Notes: a model not told the origin generated them from the letters alone. A DNA stretch of 64,000 nucleotides from Chitinophagaceae bacterium (GCA_016719015.1 JADKAZ010000002.1:1-64000); one strand, 5' to 3'; shown: positions 27,202 to 37,403, numbered from the stretch's first letter. A program made the numbers and translations.

Positions 27202-27262
27202 ATTTGCCCCCGTTGCAGCAAAAATGGCCCGGAAGGGGTCTATATGTAGTCGGTTATTTAAA

Positions 27263-27739
27263 ATGGATAAAATGAGAAAAATAATATTTGCACTTTTTGT
27301 TTATTTCGCCCTGTTTACCGGCGCAAGTTGTATAAAAGATACTGGTTGCCAGGATAAAACAATCCAGAGTGAGCAAGCGGCTATTGCAGCATATGCAGCA
27401 GCTAACGGCATCACCGGCACTACTCATAGCAGTGGAGTATATTACCAAATTATGAATCCTGGAAGCGGCCCCACTCCAACAGTCAATTCCCAGGTTTCCG
27501 TAAAGTATACCGGTAAAAGGATTGATGGGACTATTTTTGATTCGCAAACAACAACCCCTGTTACTTTTACAGTGGGGGGAACAATTCCCGGGTTTCAAAT
27601 CGGGTTACAATTAATTCAAAAAGGTGGTGTGATAAAAATGATCATACCTTCTTCTTTAGCCTATGGTTGTTCCGGACAAGGGACTATTGCCGGTAACACA
27701 ATACTTTTTTTCGAGGTCGAATTAGTCGACGTTTTATAG
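27263..27739 (+). CDS. FKBP-type peptidyl-prolyl isomerase, lipoprotein
   Basis: 158 aa. The signal peptide ends in a lipobox (LFTGASC, Cys about 21), so the mature protein is lipid-anchored in the periplasm or outer membrane. The FKBP fold covers the last 90 residues: VSVKYTGKRIDGTIFDS, GFQIGLQLIQKGGVIKMIIPSSLAYG, and ILFFEVELVDV. These carry the usual active-site positions (Y, F, D, I, Y, F). Assists folding of secreted proteins by proline isomerisation. The start ATG at 27263 was chosen because upstream in-frame codons lack signal-peptide character. A strong terminator follows. Confidence 0.9.
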   Translation: MDKMRKIIFALFVYFALFTGASCIKDTGCQDKTIQSEQAAIAAYAAANGITGTTHSSGVYYQIMNPGSGPTPTVNSQVSVKYTGKRIDGTIFDSQTTTPVTFTVGGTIPGFQIGLQLIQKGGVIKMIIPSSLAYGCSGQGTIAGNTILFFEVELVDVL

Positions 27740-27763
27740 CTAAGACTATCTGCTTTTGCTTAG

Positions 27764-27788
27764 CCCCGGCCTTTGTGCCGGGGTTTTT
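27764..27788 (+). terminator. Rho-independent terminator after the FKBP gene
   Basis: A perfect seven-pair stem CCCCGGC / GCCGGGG with loop CTTTGT is followed by TTTTT, 24 bp after the FKBP stop. Confidence 0.9.
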
Positions 27789-27801
27789 AATTGTATTTTT
27801 G
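27772..27801 (+). promoter_or_regulatory. sdaA promoter (TTTG-N18-TATTTTTG)
   Basis: TTTG at 27772-27775 (inside the loop of the upstream terminator) and TATTTTTG at 27794-27801 are 18 bp apart, close to the Bacteroidota consensus TTTG-N19-TAnnTTTG. Transcription would start near 27806, which fits the TTG start at 27819. Confidence 0.6.
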
Positions 27802-27818
27802 TTTTTAAATCATCCGTT

Positions 27819-29246
27819 TTGCCACACGAAGCCATATCAGTATTTGATATTTTTAAAATAGGTGTTGGGCCTTCCAGTTCTCATACACTCGGCCCATGGA
27901 GGGCTGCGCAACGGTTTGTACAAACGTTACAGCAAAAAAATCAACTGTTTGATGTCACAGAAGTGAAAGTGCTATTGTATGGCTCATTAGCCAAAACAGG
28001 AAAAGGGCATGGTACCGATGTAGCTGTGCAGTTAGGTTTATGCGGAGACGACCCCGTTACATTCGCCGTGAACCAGATAGATGCAAAGATCAGCGACATA
28101 GCCTCGATGAAGAAAATAATATTGCTGGGTTTACATGAAGTGGACTTTGATCCTCATGAGAATATTGATTTCCTGATTACGGAAACATTGCCTTATCATC
28201 CAAATGCTCTTACCTTTTTAGCTACCATGCGAAATGGGGAATCCATTGCCGAAACTTTTTATTCTATTGGTGGCGGATTTGTCATAAAAGAAGGAGAAGC
28301 AGCAGGGGGAACAGATGAAGCTCAATTAGCTTTTCCAATTAATACAGCAGACGATTTGTTGCATTGGTGCAGGAAGACCGGCATGTCAATCAGTGAGATA
28401 GTGATGGAAAATGAATCTACCTGGAGAACTGAAAAGGAGACAAATGAAAGGATGCTCAATATCTGGCGGGTAATGAAAGAATGTATGTACCGGGGTTGTC
28501 ATACTCCTGGTATGTTACCCGGCGGACTACATGTGAAACGGCGGGCTGCTGCGTTGAATAAAAAGCTGACTACCGGGAATGACTATACTGATTATGATTC
28601 CTGGCTTTCTGTCATCCGGTCGGGTGGAAATGATTTTAAATATACCTTGGATTGGGTCAGTTGCTTTGCTTTAGCGGTGAATGAGGAAAATGCTTCATTT
28701 GGTCGGGTGGTGACAGCACCGACAAATGGTGCCGCAGGAGTTATTCCTGCCGTATTACAATATTATATTGCTTTTTGTGATGGTAATAAGGAAGAAAAAA
28801 TCCTTCAGTTTCTATTAACAGCTGCTGAGATTGGAAGCATTTTTAAAAAAGGGGCCACACTCTCGGCAGCTATGGGTGGTTGCCAGGCAGAGATAGGTGT
28901 CTCTTCAGCAATGGCAGCCGCAGGACTAACAGAGTGTATGGGAGGAACACAAAGACAGGTGATGATGGCTGCTGAAATTGCCATGGAACATCACCTGGGA
29001 TTAACCTGCGACCCTATTGGCGGATTAGTACAAGTGCCGTGTATTGAAAGAAATACAATGGGTGCAATAAAAGCGATTACTGCCTCCCAGTTAGCATCGC
29101 AGAGCACTCCTGATTTTGCTAAAGTATCTTTAGATGCAGTTATCAAAACGATGTGGGATACTGCTAAAGACATGGACTTTAAATACAAAGAAACGGCAGA
29201 TGGAGGTCTGGCTGTAAATGTACCGTTAAGCCTTCCGGAATGTTGA
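27819..29246 (+). CDS. sdaA: L-serine ammonia-lyase, iron-sulfur type, single chain
   Basis: 475 aa. Deaminates L-serine to pyruvate and ammonia with a [4Fe-4S] cluster. The N-terminal beta-domain region has ISVFDIFKIGVGPSSSHTLGPWRAA. The alpha-domain region has SFGRVVTAPTNGAAGVIPAVLQYY, LSAAMGGCQAEIGVSSAMAA and HHLGLTCDPIGGLVQVPCIERN. These include the cluster cysteines of the C-x..C-x10-C type. I choose TTG 27819 (LPHEAISVFD) as the start: an ATG is absent, the earlier in-frame TTG at 27756 overlaps the upstream terminator, and a good promoter lies at 27772-27801. It converges on lpxD with 2 bp between stops. Confidence 0.93.
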   Translation: MPHEAISVFDIFKIGVGPSSSHTLGPWRAAQRFVQTLQQKNQLFDVTEVKVLLYGSLAKTGKGHGTDVAVQLGLCGDDPVTFAVNQIDAKISDIASMKKIILLGLHEVDFDPHENIDFLITETLPYHPNALTFLATMRNGESIAETFYSIGGGFVIKEGEAAGGTDEAQLAFPINTADDLLHWCRKTGMSISEIVMENESTWRTEKETNERMLNIWRVMKECMYRGCHTPGMLPGGLHVKRRAAALNKKLTTGNDYTDYDSWLSVIRSGGNDFKYTLDWVSCFALAVNEENASFGRVVTAPTNGAAGVIPAVLQYYIAFCDGNKEEKILQFLLTAAEIGSIFKKGATLSAAMGGCQAEIGVSSAMAAAGLTECMGGTQRQVMMAAEIAMEHHLGLTCDPIGGLVQVPCIERNTMGAIKAITASQLASQSTPDFAKVSLDAVIKTMWDTAKDMDFKYKETADGGLAVNVPLSLPEC

Positions 29247-29248
29247 GG

Positions 29249-30244
29249 TTATGAATTCCTGGCAAGCTTTTTTAATACCGCCCATTGCTTCAATGTTTCC
29301 CGGTAATTAACCGCTGGATAACCCAAAACAGTTTCACCGTCGGGTATATCGTTTATTACTCCTGCACCACCACCTATTTTTACACCATTACCTATGGTAA
29401 CATGATCTTTAATTCCAGCCTGTCCGGCCATTATTACGCCATCACCAAGTGTTACAGATCCTGCAATTCCGCAGCTGCCCGCAATCAAACACATCCTGCC
29501 TATCTGGCAATTATGTCCAATCTGTACAAGATTATCAATTTTAGTTCCATCGCCAATAGTAGTAGCACTGAATTTTCCCCTATCAATACAAGTGCCTGAG
29601 CCCAATTCAACAGCATTTCCAATTATTACGATTCCAATGTGCGGAATTTTTACAATGCTTTTTCCATCAGCACCGGGCCGATATCCAAAACCATCTCCAC
29701 CAATTGAAACATTCGGATGAAAAATACAATAGGCTCCAACCTGGCATCTTTCACGGATAACAGTACCCGACCAAATGATAGTATTCCTGCCGATGGTGCA
29801 TTCGTCCAGTATGGTTACGTTTGGATAAATTATTACGTTGTCATTAATTTTTACATGTGCACCGATATATGTTCCAGCACCAATTTTACATCCATTACCA
29901 ATAGAAGCTGTTGAATGTATTACCGCCGTTGGATGAATATTGGTATCAAAAACAGGCGGCTCCGGGGTAAATAGTTCCAGCACCAGGGCCATTGCCAAAT
30001 CCACATTTTTTACCTTTATAAATGCCCGGTTTTCTCCAGGTTCAATAGTGATGGTTTCATCAATAAGTGCAGCGGCAGCTTTTGAAGCATTCCAGAGGGG
30101 AGCAAATTTTTTATTTCCAATGAAAGTGATATGAGTTTCTCTGGCCAGTTTTATTTGTTCAGCACCTGTAATCCGGTGTGAAGTGTTGCCGGTTAAGATT
30201 CCTTTTACTACTTCATTAATTTCAAGAATGCTGAATGATTTCAT
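29249..30244 (-). CDS. lpxD: UDP-3-O-acylglucosamine N-acyltransferase LpxD
   Basis: 331 aa. Adds the second, N-linked 3-hydroxyacyl chain in lipid A synthesis. The N-terminal uridine-binding domain (residues 1-100; THITFIGNKKFAPLW) is followed by left-handed beta-helix hexapeptide repeats (IGNGCKIGAGTYIGA to IGNGVKIGGGAGVI). The catalytic His is H244 in LVQIGHNCQIG. The tail ends VLGYPAVNYRETLKQWAVLKKL. Present alone here, separate from other lpx genes. It shows that the organism makes lipid A. Confidence 0.95.
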   Translation of the reverse strand: MKSFSILEINEVVKGILTGNTSHRITGAEQIKLARETHITFIGNKKFAPLWNASKAAAALIDETITIEPGENRAFIKVKNVDLAMALVLELFTPEPPVFDTNIHPTAVIHSTASIGNGCKIGAGTYIGAHVKINDNVIIYPNVTILDECTIGRNTIIWSGTVIRERCQVGAYCIFHPNVSIGGDGFGYRPGADGKSIVKIPHIGIVIIGNAVELGSGTCIDRGKFSATTIGDGTKIDNLVQIGHNCQIGRMCLIAGSCGIAGSVTLGDGVIMAGQAGIKDHVTIGNGVKIGGGAGVINDIPDGETVLGYPAVNYRETLKQWAVLKKLARNS

Positions 30245-30382
30245 TGTTGTTATCAGTTGATATTTTCAGGATGTAAAATAATGCGTTGAAGTTAAGAACT
30301 AATGCCCATCCGCTGTAAAACCAATTACTGGTTTGTAATCCAATGAAAAATTTACTCCGTAACTTTCCTTAAAATACCCACC

Positions 30383-33187
30383 ATGCGGAGAATTGTGTTT
30401 TTTTATTTGATATTGCTTATGCCTGGTTCTATTTTCTCTCAACAGTTTGGTGGCCATCCACCTTCTCATAAATGGAAACAAATCAATACGGATTCAGCAA
30501 GAATCATATTCCCCGTGGGTATGGATAGCCAGGCGAACAGGATTTCCTCCATCATCCATTACCTTGCTACCGAGAAACCGCTTTCGCTGGGTAACCAACT
30601 AAAGAAGATCAACGTTGTTTTACAAAGTCAAACTACAATTCCTAATGGTTATGTGCAATTAGGCCCTTTTCGCAGTGAATTTTTCATGAACCCGGTACTG
30701 AATAATTTTGAGGAAGGAAGTATTAGCTGGGGAGATCAATTGGCCATACATGAATACCGGCATGTACACCAGTTTAATAACTTCAATAACGGGTTGAGTA
30801 AACTAATGAAAACTCTTTTTGGACAGGAAGGATTTGCATTGGCGATAAATGCTTCAATCCCCGATTGGTTTTATGAAGGCGATGCCGTTTATGCTGAAAC
30901 AGCGCTGACCAGGCAGGGCAGGGGCCGGCTGCCGCTTTTTATGAATGCTTACCCATCCATCTGGCAGGCTGGAAAAAAATATTCCTGGATGAAATTGCGC
31001 AATGGCTCTTTGAAGGATTATGTTCCTAATCATTACAATCTCGGTTACCTGCTGGTGAATTATGGCAGAGAAAAGTATGGTGCTGACTTCTGGACCAAAG
31101 TAACCACGGATGCCAGTGCTTATAAAGGATTGTTTTATCCTTTCCAGACTGCCATAAAAAAACATGCCGGAATAGATTATAAAACATTCAGGGAAGATGC
31201 ATTTGAGTCGTATAAAAAGATTGCCATCCAAACTGATATAACTAAGGAAAAGTATATTTTTCCTGTTAAGAGACGTTTTGTAAATAATTATTACTTCCCT
31301 TATGCCACAGGCAGTGATTCATTACTGTACCTGAAGACCAGCTATCGCCAACGCCCCACTTTTTATATAAAGGATGCTACAGGGGAACATAAATTGAGAG
31401 TGAAGGACATAGCAATCGATGAACAATTCTCTTATCGTAATGGCAAGATTGTTTATGCTGCTTATGAAACGGATGCCCGTTGGCGCTGGAGAGATTACAG
31501 TGTTATAAAAGTGCTGGATGTACAAACAGGTCAGCAAAAAAAAATTACGAGTAAAACAAAATATTTTACTCCCGATATTTCAGCAGATGGTTCAAAGGTG
31601 GCGGCGGTACAGGTAGATGTAAATGGAAGAAGTGAATTACACATTATAGATGCTAATAATGGCCAGGTAATAAAATCAATTCATTCTGCTGAAATCAGTT
31701 TATTTACTGACCCCAAGTTTATTGATGATCATTCCGTAGTGACGTCGGTCAGGCTGGCTGACGGTCAGTCGGCATTGGCGACTGCAGAGATTGAAACGGG
31801 TAATACTATTCGGTTGACACCGCCATCCTTTAATGTGGTGGGCTATCCATGTGTGACAAATGGTGTCATCTATTTTACTGCATCATTTGGTGGTAACGAT
31901 GATGTCTTTGCATTGCGATTAAGCGATAAGAAAATATTCAGGGTCAGTAACGGCCCGTTGGGTAACTATTTTGCTAATGCGGGTAATGGAAAAATAACAT
32001 GGTCTGCATATACAGCCGAGGGCTACCAGTTAAAGCATATTGATGAAAAGGATATTGTATGGAATGAGACAGCTGCAGCAATTTCTGAAAAATTGATTGA
32101 TAAGTTTCCCGTAGCAATGGCTGGTGGATTTAATGACATTTTATTGAATGTAATTTCAAAAAGAGACTTTCCTGTCAGTAAATATAAAAAGGGAACGAAT
32201 TTGCTGAACTTTCATAGCTGGCGTCCTTATTACGAAGATCCCATTTTTACTTTTTCGCTTTATGGCCAAAACATATTGAATACATTAGAGACAGAAGTCT
32301 ATTATTTGTATAACCAGAATGAAAAAACCAGTGCTGTTGGTTTTAGCGGCGTATATGGTGCATGGTTTCCCTATCTCAATTTTGGAACTGAATTGACATT
32401 TAACCGGGAAGAAATTATCGGTAACAAACTCCGTCAGTGGAACCAACTGGACTCACGGATTGGATTGTCAGTACCATTAAGTATAACCAGTGGGCAGACA
32501 TTTAAAAACTTCAGTATCGGGAGTTACTATGTTCTTCGTAACGAATTTAATAAAGATTTTTTTAAAGATTCGCTGGGGAACACATCATTCAGTTATTTAC
32601 AGCATTCTGTTTCGTGGAGCCAGCAGGTGCAACGTGCAGTACAACATATTTATCCAAGATTGGCTTATGCAGTATCGGCAACATATCGTCATGCCATCAC
32701 AACGTATGAGGGCTCACAATTTATTACGAATGGCACTTTGTACCTGCCGGGGTTAATGTCAGCACATAATTTATTATTGTCAGGCTCATTCCAGGAAAGG
32801 GATACGTTGTCACAGGTGTCTTTCGGTAACCGCTTTGCATATTCAAGGGGGTATACAGGACGGTATTTTTCAAGGATGTGGCGATTGTCTGCGAATTATC
32901 ATTTGCCGCTACTCTATCCTGATTGGGGATTTGGTAATATTTTATACCTGCAGCGTATACGGGGAAATATATTTTATGATTTCACCAAAGTATATTCAAG
33001 AGATAAGAAAACTACAAGAGACCAACGAAGCGTTGGTGGAGAAATTTTTATTGACACTAAATGGTGGAACCAATACCCCTTAACTTTTGGGTTCAGGATA
33101 AGCAGGTTATTAGACCAGGATCAGTTTGACGGATTTAAGGGAACAGTATTTGAATTTATTATGCCGGTCAATATTATTCCCAGGTAA
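30383..33187 (+). CDS. Secreted HEYRH metallopeptidase-like protein with TolB-type propeller and outer-membrane C-terminus
   Basis: 934 aa. Signal peptide 1-19 (cleavage near IFSQ). Residues about 30-250 form a gluzincin-like region with HEYRH at 123-127 and a candidate third zinc ligand E165 (DWFYEGDAVYAET). Residues about 270-570 carry repeats of TolB/WD40-like propeller type (PDISADGSKVAAVQ; YFTASFGGNDDVFAL). Residues about 620-934 look like a beta-barrel surface-antigen region with alternating hydrophobic strands, ending DGFKGTVFEFIMPVNI. Likely an outer-membrane-associated protease or sensor. Its substrate is unknown. The stop abuts the convergent PAP2 stop with no intervening base. Confidence 0.8.
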   Translation: MRRIVFFYLILLMPGSIFSQQFGGHPPSHKWKQINTDSARIIFPVGMDSQANRISSIIHYLATEKPLSLGNQLKKINVVLQSQTTIPNGYVQLGPFRSEFFMNPVLNNFEEGSISWGDQLAIHEYRHVHQFNNFNNGLSKLMKTLFGQEGFALAINASIPDWFYEGDAVYAETALTRQGRGRLPLFMNAYPSIWQAGKKYSWMKLRNGSLKDYVPNHYNLGYLLVNYGREKYGADFWTKVTTDASAYKGLFYPFQTAIKKHAGIDYKTFREDAFESYKKIAIQTDITKEKYIFPVKRRFVNNYYFPYATGSDSLLYLKTSYRQRPTFYIKDATGEHKLRVKDIAIDEQFSYRNGKIVYAAYETDARWRWRDYSVIKVLDVQTGQQKKITSKTKYFTPDISADGSKVAAVQVDVNGRSELHIIDANNGQVIKSIHSAEISLFTDPKFIDDHSVVTSVRLADGQSALATAEIETGNTIRLTPPSFNVVGYPCVTNGVIYFTASFGGNDDVFALRLSDKKIFRVSNGPLGNYFANAGNGKITWSAYTAEGYQLKHIDEKDIVWNETAAAISEKLIDKFPVAMAGGFNDILLNVISKRDFPVSKYKKGTNLLNFHSWRPYYEDPIFTFSLYGQNILNTLETEVYYLYNQNEKTSAVGFSGVYGAWFPYLNFGTELTFNREEIIGNKLRQWNQLDSRIGLSVPLSITSGQTFKNFSIGSYYVLRNEFNKDFFKDSLGNTSFSYLQHSVSWSQQVQRAVQHIYPRLAYAVSATYRHAITTYEGSQFITNGTLYLPGLMSAHNLLLSGSFQERDTLSQVSFGNRFAYSRGYTGRYFSRMWRLSANYHLPLLYPDWGFGNILYLQRIRGNIFYDFTKVYSRDKKTTRDQRSVGGEIFIDTKWWNQYPLTFGFRISRLLDQDQFDGFKGTVFEFIMPVNIIPR

Positions 33188-33823
33188 TCAACCATGATGT
33201 TCTTCTGTGGATTCTGTTTTCTTTTTTGAATGATGCATCCATTTATTCAGCTTATATGAAAGCCAGGCACTACCGATGCCTGTAATGGCACCTCCAATTA
33301 CATCAGAAGGGTAATGCACTCCAAGATATAATCTTGATTGTCCTACAAGTGTTGCCCATGTGTATGCAGGGACTGCCACATACCATTTATGTGTCATTAA
33401 TGTAAGCGATGTGGCGGTGGCAAACGCTTCTGCGGTATGGCCCGAAGGGAAAGAACCGTTCTTTGCATTTTTCAGTGCGATCAATGTTGGGTCATATTCA
33501 TGTGGCCTGGGCTTATTAACAATTGATTTTGTTGCGAATGTCAATGCCTGCGAAAAGGCAAAACTCTCTAGTGTAAAAAGGGCTTGTTTTTTTAAAGTAC
33601 TGTTTTTATCAATCATTCCCGCTACCCAGAGTGTAAGCGGTGTTCCCAGGCTGACTGGTGTTGCTGTTCCGGACAAGAATTTATTAAATGATGTTTTACT
33701 GTCTGTCCTTTTATCCTGTAGTTTATGCAGGTAGGTGATGCCAGAATAAGTTTTTTGCCCCAAAAGAGTTGTAGTGGACATAGTAAATGCCATCACGGTT
33801 ATAATACAGAGGATCTTTTTCAT
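33188..33823 (-). CDS. PAP2-family phosphatase, secreted or membrane-associated
   Basis: 211 aa from ATG 33823 (MKKILCIITVMAF), which gives a signal peptide. The in-frame ATG at 33850 adds nine residues that look untranslated. All three PAP2 motifs are present: KSIVNKPRP (K-x6-RP), PSGHTAEAF, and SRLYLGVHYPSDVIGG (SR-x5-H-x3-D). The family dephosphorylates lipid phosphates such as undecaprenyl pyrophosphate, phosphatidate, or lipid A 1-phosphate. Which one applies here cannot be told. The C-terminus is basic with KKKTESTEEHHG. Confidence 0.9.
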   Translation of the reverse strand: MKKILCIITVMAFTMSTTTLLGQKTYSGITYLHKLQDKRTDSKTSFNKFLSGTATPVSLGTPLTLWVAGMIDKNSTLKKQALFTLESFAFSQALTFATKSIVNKPRPHEYDPTLIALKNAKNGSFPSGHTAEAFATATSLTLMTHKWYVAVPAYTWATLVGQSRLYLGVHYPSDVIGGAITGIGSAWLSYKLNKWMHHSKKKTESTEEHHG

Positions 33824-33915
33824 AAAAAATAAGAGGGTTTGATTTACCAATAACCTACAATTTAGGGGAATAATATTAAAAACAAGATGATTAACCCACT
33901 ATTAACAAAATTATT

Positions 33916-36534
33916 TTAGAGGTTTTGCAAACTATCCTGGATCATTCTGATCTTTTCTTCCGCATCTGCTTTTTTCTTTTTTTCTATTTCAATTACCTCA
34001 GGTTTTGCATTTTGAACAAACCGTTCATTACAAAGTTTCTTTTCAACAGAAACTAAAAATCCTTTCAGGTAATCAAGATCTTTTTGTAATTGTTCTTTTT
34101 GCGAAGCAGTATCCAATACAGTCGTTGTTTCAATAAAAAATTTATCTTTTTGAACTACTACGGTAATACTGTTAGCAACAGAAGTGGAAGTATAAGAAAC
34201 AGATTCTGCATTGATCTGTTTTAATAAAATACTTTCAATTGATCTATATGTTTCGCTATTGTCGGTCAGTATATGCAGTTTGATACTGTCTTTAGGCTTC
34301 AATTGATTTTTAACTCTTGCATCACGGATAGCTGTAACAACCTCTTTCAATAAAACAGCATCAGATAAAATAGTTTTATTGACAGTTTTTGCGGTTGCAA
34401 ATTGTTTTACAGTTAAATCATCATTCCTTTCTTTCAACTGATGATAAATCTCTTCTGTTATAAATGGCAGAAAGGGGTGGAGCAATTGCATCAATTCTTC
34501 AAAGAAGCCAATAGTTTTTTCATACACCGTTTTGTCGATGGGTTGTTCGAAACCAGGCTTTACCCATTCGAGATACCAGCTACAGAAATCATCCCATATT
34601 AATGAGTAAATAGTTTTTAATGATTCGCTTAATCGAAATTCTTTAAACTGTTCATCTAATTGAATTCTTACCTGACTTAAGCGATTTTCAAACCAATTCG
34701 TTGCAAGTTTTCTGCCGGACGCGGACTGTCGCCTGCGGACAGTCTTCCTTCCCACATTTTTACCAGCTTCAATGCATTCCACATTTTATTGATAAAAAAG
34801 CGACCCTGTTCATTACCGGAAGGATCCCACATCAGATCATTACCTGCCGGTGAGGAAATCATGATGCCAAACCGAACTGCGTCTGCTCCGTCTTTATCAA
34901 TCATCTCAAGCAGGTCGGGTGAGTTGCCAAGGCTCTTACTCATTTTTCTTCCTTGTTTATCCCGGACGATTCCGGTAAAATAAACTTCATTAAAAGGTTT
35001 TTGTCCTTTGTATTCATAGCCTGCCATTATCATCCGTGCTACCCAGAAAAAAATAATCTCCGGTGCTGTTACCAGCGTATTAGTGGGGTAGTAGTAGTTT
35101 ACATCTTTATTACCCGGATTGCTATATCCTTTAAATACTTCAAACGGCCATAGCCAACTGGAGAACCAGGTGTCAAGGCAATCTTCATCTTGCTTTAATT
35201 GTGCATTATTGATAGAGAATTGTTCTTTAAATATTTTCTGAGCACCTTCTTTTGTTGCTGCTACAACAAATCTTCCTTCTTCATCATACCACGCCGGTAT
35301 TCTATGTCCCCACCATAACTGTCTCGAAATACACCAGTCTTTGATATTCTCCATCCAATGGCGATAGAGATTTTTAAATTTTGAAGGATAGAATTTTATT
35401 TCTTCATCCATTACGGGAAGCTAAGGCAGGGCCTGATATTTTTTTCATATCCACCCACCATTGCAGTGATAATCTTGGTTCAACTACTGCATCCGTTCTC
35501 TCTGAATAACCTACTTCACTGGTATAATCTTCTGTTTTTATCAGGAAGCCCTTTTCTTCCAGTTCCTTTGCTATTTTTTTTCTTGCCTCAAAACGATCTT
35601 CACCAACGTATATCTGAGCTTCAGCATTCAGTGTGCCATCTTCATTAAAAATATCAATCACTTCCAGGTTATGTTTTTGCCCCAGTTGGTTATCATTCAA
35701 ATCATGGGCAGGTGTCACTTTTAATGCACCTGTCCCAAATTCCATAGTAACATATTCATCTGTGATGATGGGAATGCGGCGATTGATTAACGGAACGAAC
35801 GCAAACTTTCCATGGAGGTATTTGTATCGTTCGTCATCCGGATGAACACAGATAGCTGTATCACCCATAATAGTTTCAGGACGAACTGTTGCAATAACTA
35901 TGTATTCATCTCCGGGTACATCCAGTTTATATTGGAGGTGATACAATTTCTGCTGCGTCTCTTTTCGTATCACTTCTTCATCACTCAAAGCGGTTTTGGC
36001 TTTCACATCCCAATTGATCATCCGTTTGCCACGGTAGATAAATCCTTTATTGTATAGATCAATGAACACATTGATTACGGATTCATAATAATCCGGATTC
36101 ATTGTAAAGCTGGTACGTTCCCAATCCAGGCTGCAGCCCATTTTTTTTAACTGTTGGAGAATAATGCCGCCATATTTTTCTTTCCACTCCCAGGCATATT
36201 TTAAAAAATCTTCCCTGCTTAAGGATGATTTGGCAATTCCTCTTTCCCTGAGCATCTGTACCACTTTTGCTTCAGTAGCTATTGAAGCATGGTCAGTGCC
36301 GGGTACCCAGCAAGCATTTTTACCCAGCATTCTTGCACGGCGTACCAAAATGTCCTGTATGGTATTATTAAGACAGTGTCCCATGTGGAGCACCCCGGTT
36401 ACGTTGGGAGGGGGTATTACAACCGTATACGGCTCACGGCTATCTGGTTCGCTATGAAAGTAATTTTTATCCAGCCAATGCTGGTACCATTTCTGTTCGG
36501 CTGTGCTGTGGTCAAAGTTTTTACTTAGTTCCAT
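33916..36534 (-). CDS. valS: Valyl-tRNA synthetase (two frameshifts)
   Basis: Repaired length is about 872 aa, normal for ValRS. The class I motifs are PPPNVTGVLHMGHC (HIGH) near residue 45 and KMSKSLGN in the second stretch. The editing (CP1) domain contains the WVPGTDHASIATE and TGALKVTPAHDLND region. An anticodon-binding domain and a C-terminal coiled coil (KEQLQKDLDYLKGFL to KKKKADAEEKI) complete it. One C appears inserted near 35416 (ALAS then VMDEEIKFY) and one A lost near 34713 (PAE(K) then LATNWFENRL). ValRS is essential and usually single-copy, so both are best read as sequence errors. A palindromic element at 34724-34744 sits in the linker RLSAGDSPRPAE. Confidence 0.95.
34724..34744. 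repeat. Palindrome GACTGTC-N7-GACAGTC inside valS
   Basis: Inverted arms GACTGTC and GACAGTC around GCCTGCG, flanked by a further GCGGAC/GCGGAC repeat, fall in the linker between the catalytic and anticodon-binding domains (translated RLSAGDSPRP on the minus strand). It resembles a mobile palindrome tolerated in a linker. Confidence 0.5.
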
Positions 36535-36541
36535 AAGGCGG

Positions 36542-36549
36542 CAAATTTA
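36542..36549 (-). promoter_or_regulatory. Candidate -7 box of the valS promoter
   Basis: Minus strand TAAATTTG fits TAnnTTTG exactly. Its last base is only 8 nt from the A of the valS ATG. A weak TTCG lies 19 nt upstream in the -33 position. Confidence 0.45.
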
Positions 36550-36646
36550 CCTTGTTTTATGTAGAAAGCGAAACAGCAATATCGGCCGGGTATTTCATCA
36601 GAATTACTTAATATATTCGTACAAAAATTGATATAAATACTCCTTT

Positions 36647-37378
36647 ATGAAAAGAGAACTAACCTCCTGGTACAGTCCGTCACTTAATAAGGAAATGCCT
36701 ATTGCCAGTTACGGCGATTATGGATTCGCCCTTTTACTGGTACCAACAGCCGCAGCAGATTATCTTGAATATGAACGTTTCCAGTTAATGGATCACATTG
36801 CTCCTTTTATAAACAGCGGAAAAGTCAGGGTGTTTTCTATAGATAGTATCAACAATGAAAGCTGGTTGAATAACCAGATGGATCCCCGGCATAAATCTAT
36901 TCGCCATCAACAGTGGAATGATTATGTGTTTAATGAAGTGGTTCCTTTTATTAAAAACACCACCAGCCAGGAAACTCCCATCATAACCTGTGGTGCTTCA
37001 TTTGGCGCCCTGCACAGTATGAACCTGTTCCTGAAACGTCCGGATATCATTAATGGTGTTATCGCAATGAGTGGCGTTTATGATTTATCAGAATATACAA
37101 AGGGACATTTCGACGATGATGCCTACTTTAACAGTCCCTGGCATTTTATGCAAAACCTCACTGATCATTCAACCCTGGAGCAAATACGGCAGAGTAAAAA
37201 TATCCATATTCTCACTGGCAGTGGTTCTTATGAAGACCCTTCGGCAAGTGGAAAATTTGCTAAAGTCCTTTATGACAAGGGCATTTGGTATGAGCTGGAT
37301 GTATGGGGGGAGGACTGGCCGCATGACTGGAATACCTGGAGGGCTATGTTACCTCATTATATCGGGTCAAGGTTTTAA
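36647..37378 (+). CDS. Esterase-D-like alpha/beta hydrolase
   Basis: 243 aa of the putative-esterase (PF00756-like) group: LLLVPTAAADYLEYERFQL, IDSINNESWLN, nucleophile elbow GASFGALHS (Ser about 126), DIINGVIAMSGVYDLSEYT, and a C-terminal histidine in EDWPHDWNTWRAMLPHYI. Cytoplasmic (no signal peptide). Relatives include S-formylglutathione hydrolases and uncharacterised carboxylesterases. The substrate is unknown. It is transcribed divergently from valS. Confidence 0.83.
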   Translation: MKRELTSWYSPSLNKEMPIASYGDYGFALLLVPTAAADYLEYERFQLMDHIAPFINSGKVRVFSIDSINNESWLNNQMDPRHKSIRHQQWNDYVFNEVVPFIKNTTSQETPIITCGASFGALHSMNLFLKRPDIINGVIAMSGVYDLSEYTKGHFDDDAYFNSPWHFMQNLTDHSTLEQIRQSKNIHILTGSGSYEDPSASGKFAKVLYDKGIWYELDVWGEDWPHDWNTWRAMLPHYIGSRF

Positions 37379-37403
37379 GGTTTGTGTATTTTTTTACTAA
37401 TAG

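Noticed and set aside
6497..36534. Programmed ribosomal frameshifting as the explanation for split genes
   Set aside because: Shifts occur in both directions at unrelated homopolymers without common slippery sites or downstream structures, and in genes such as valS and purB that are not frameshifted elsewhere.
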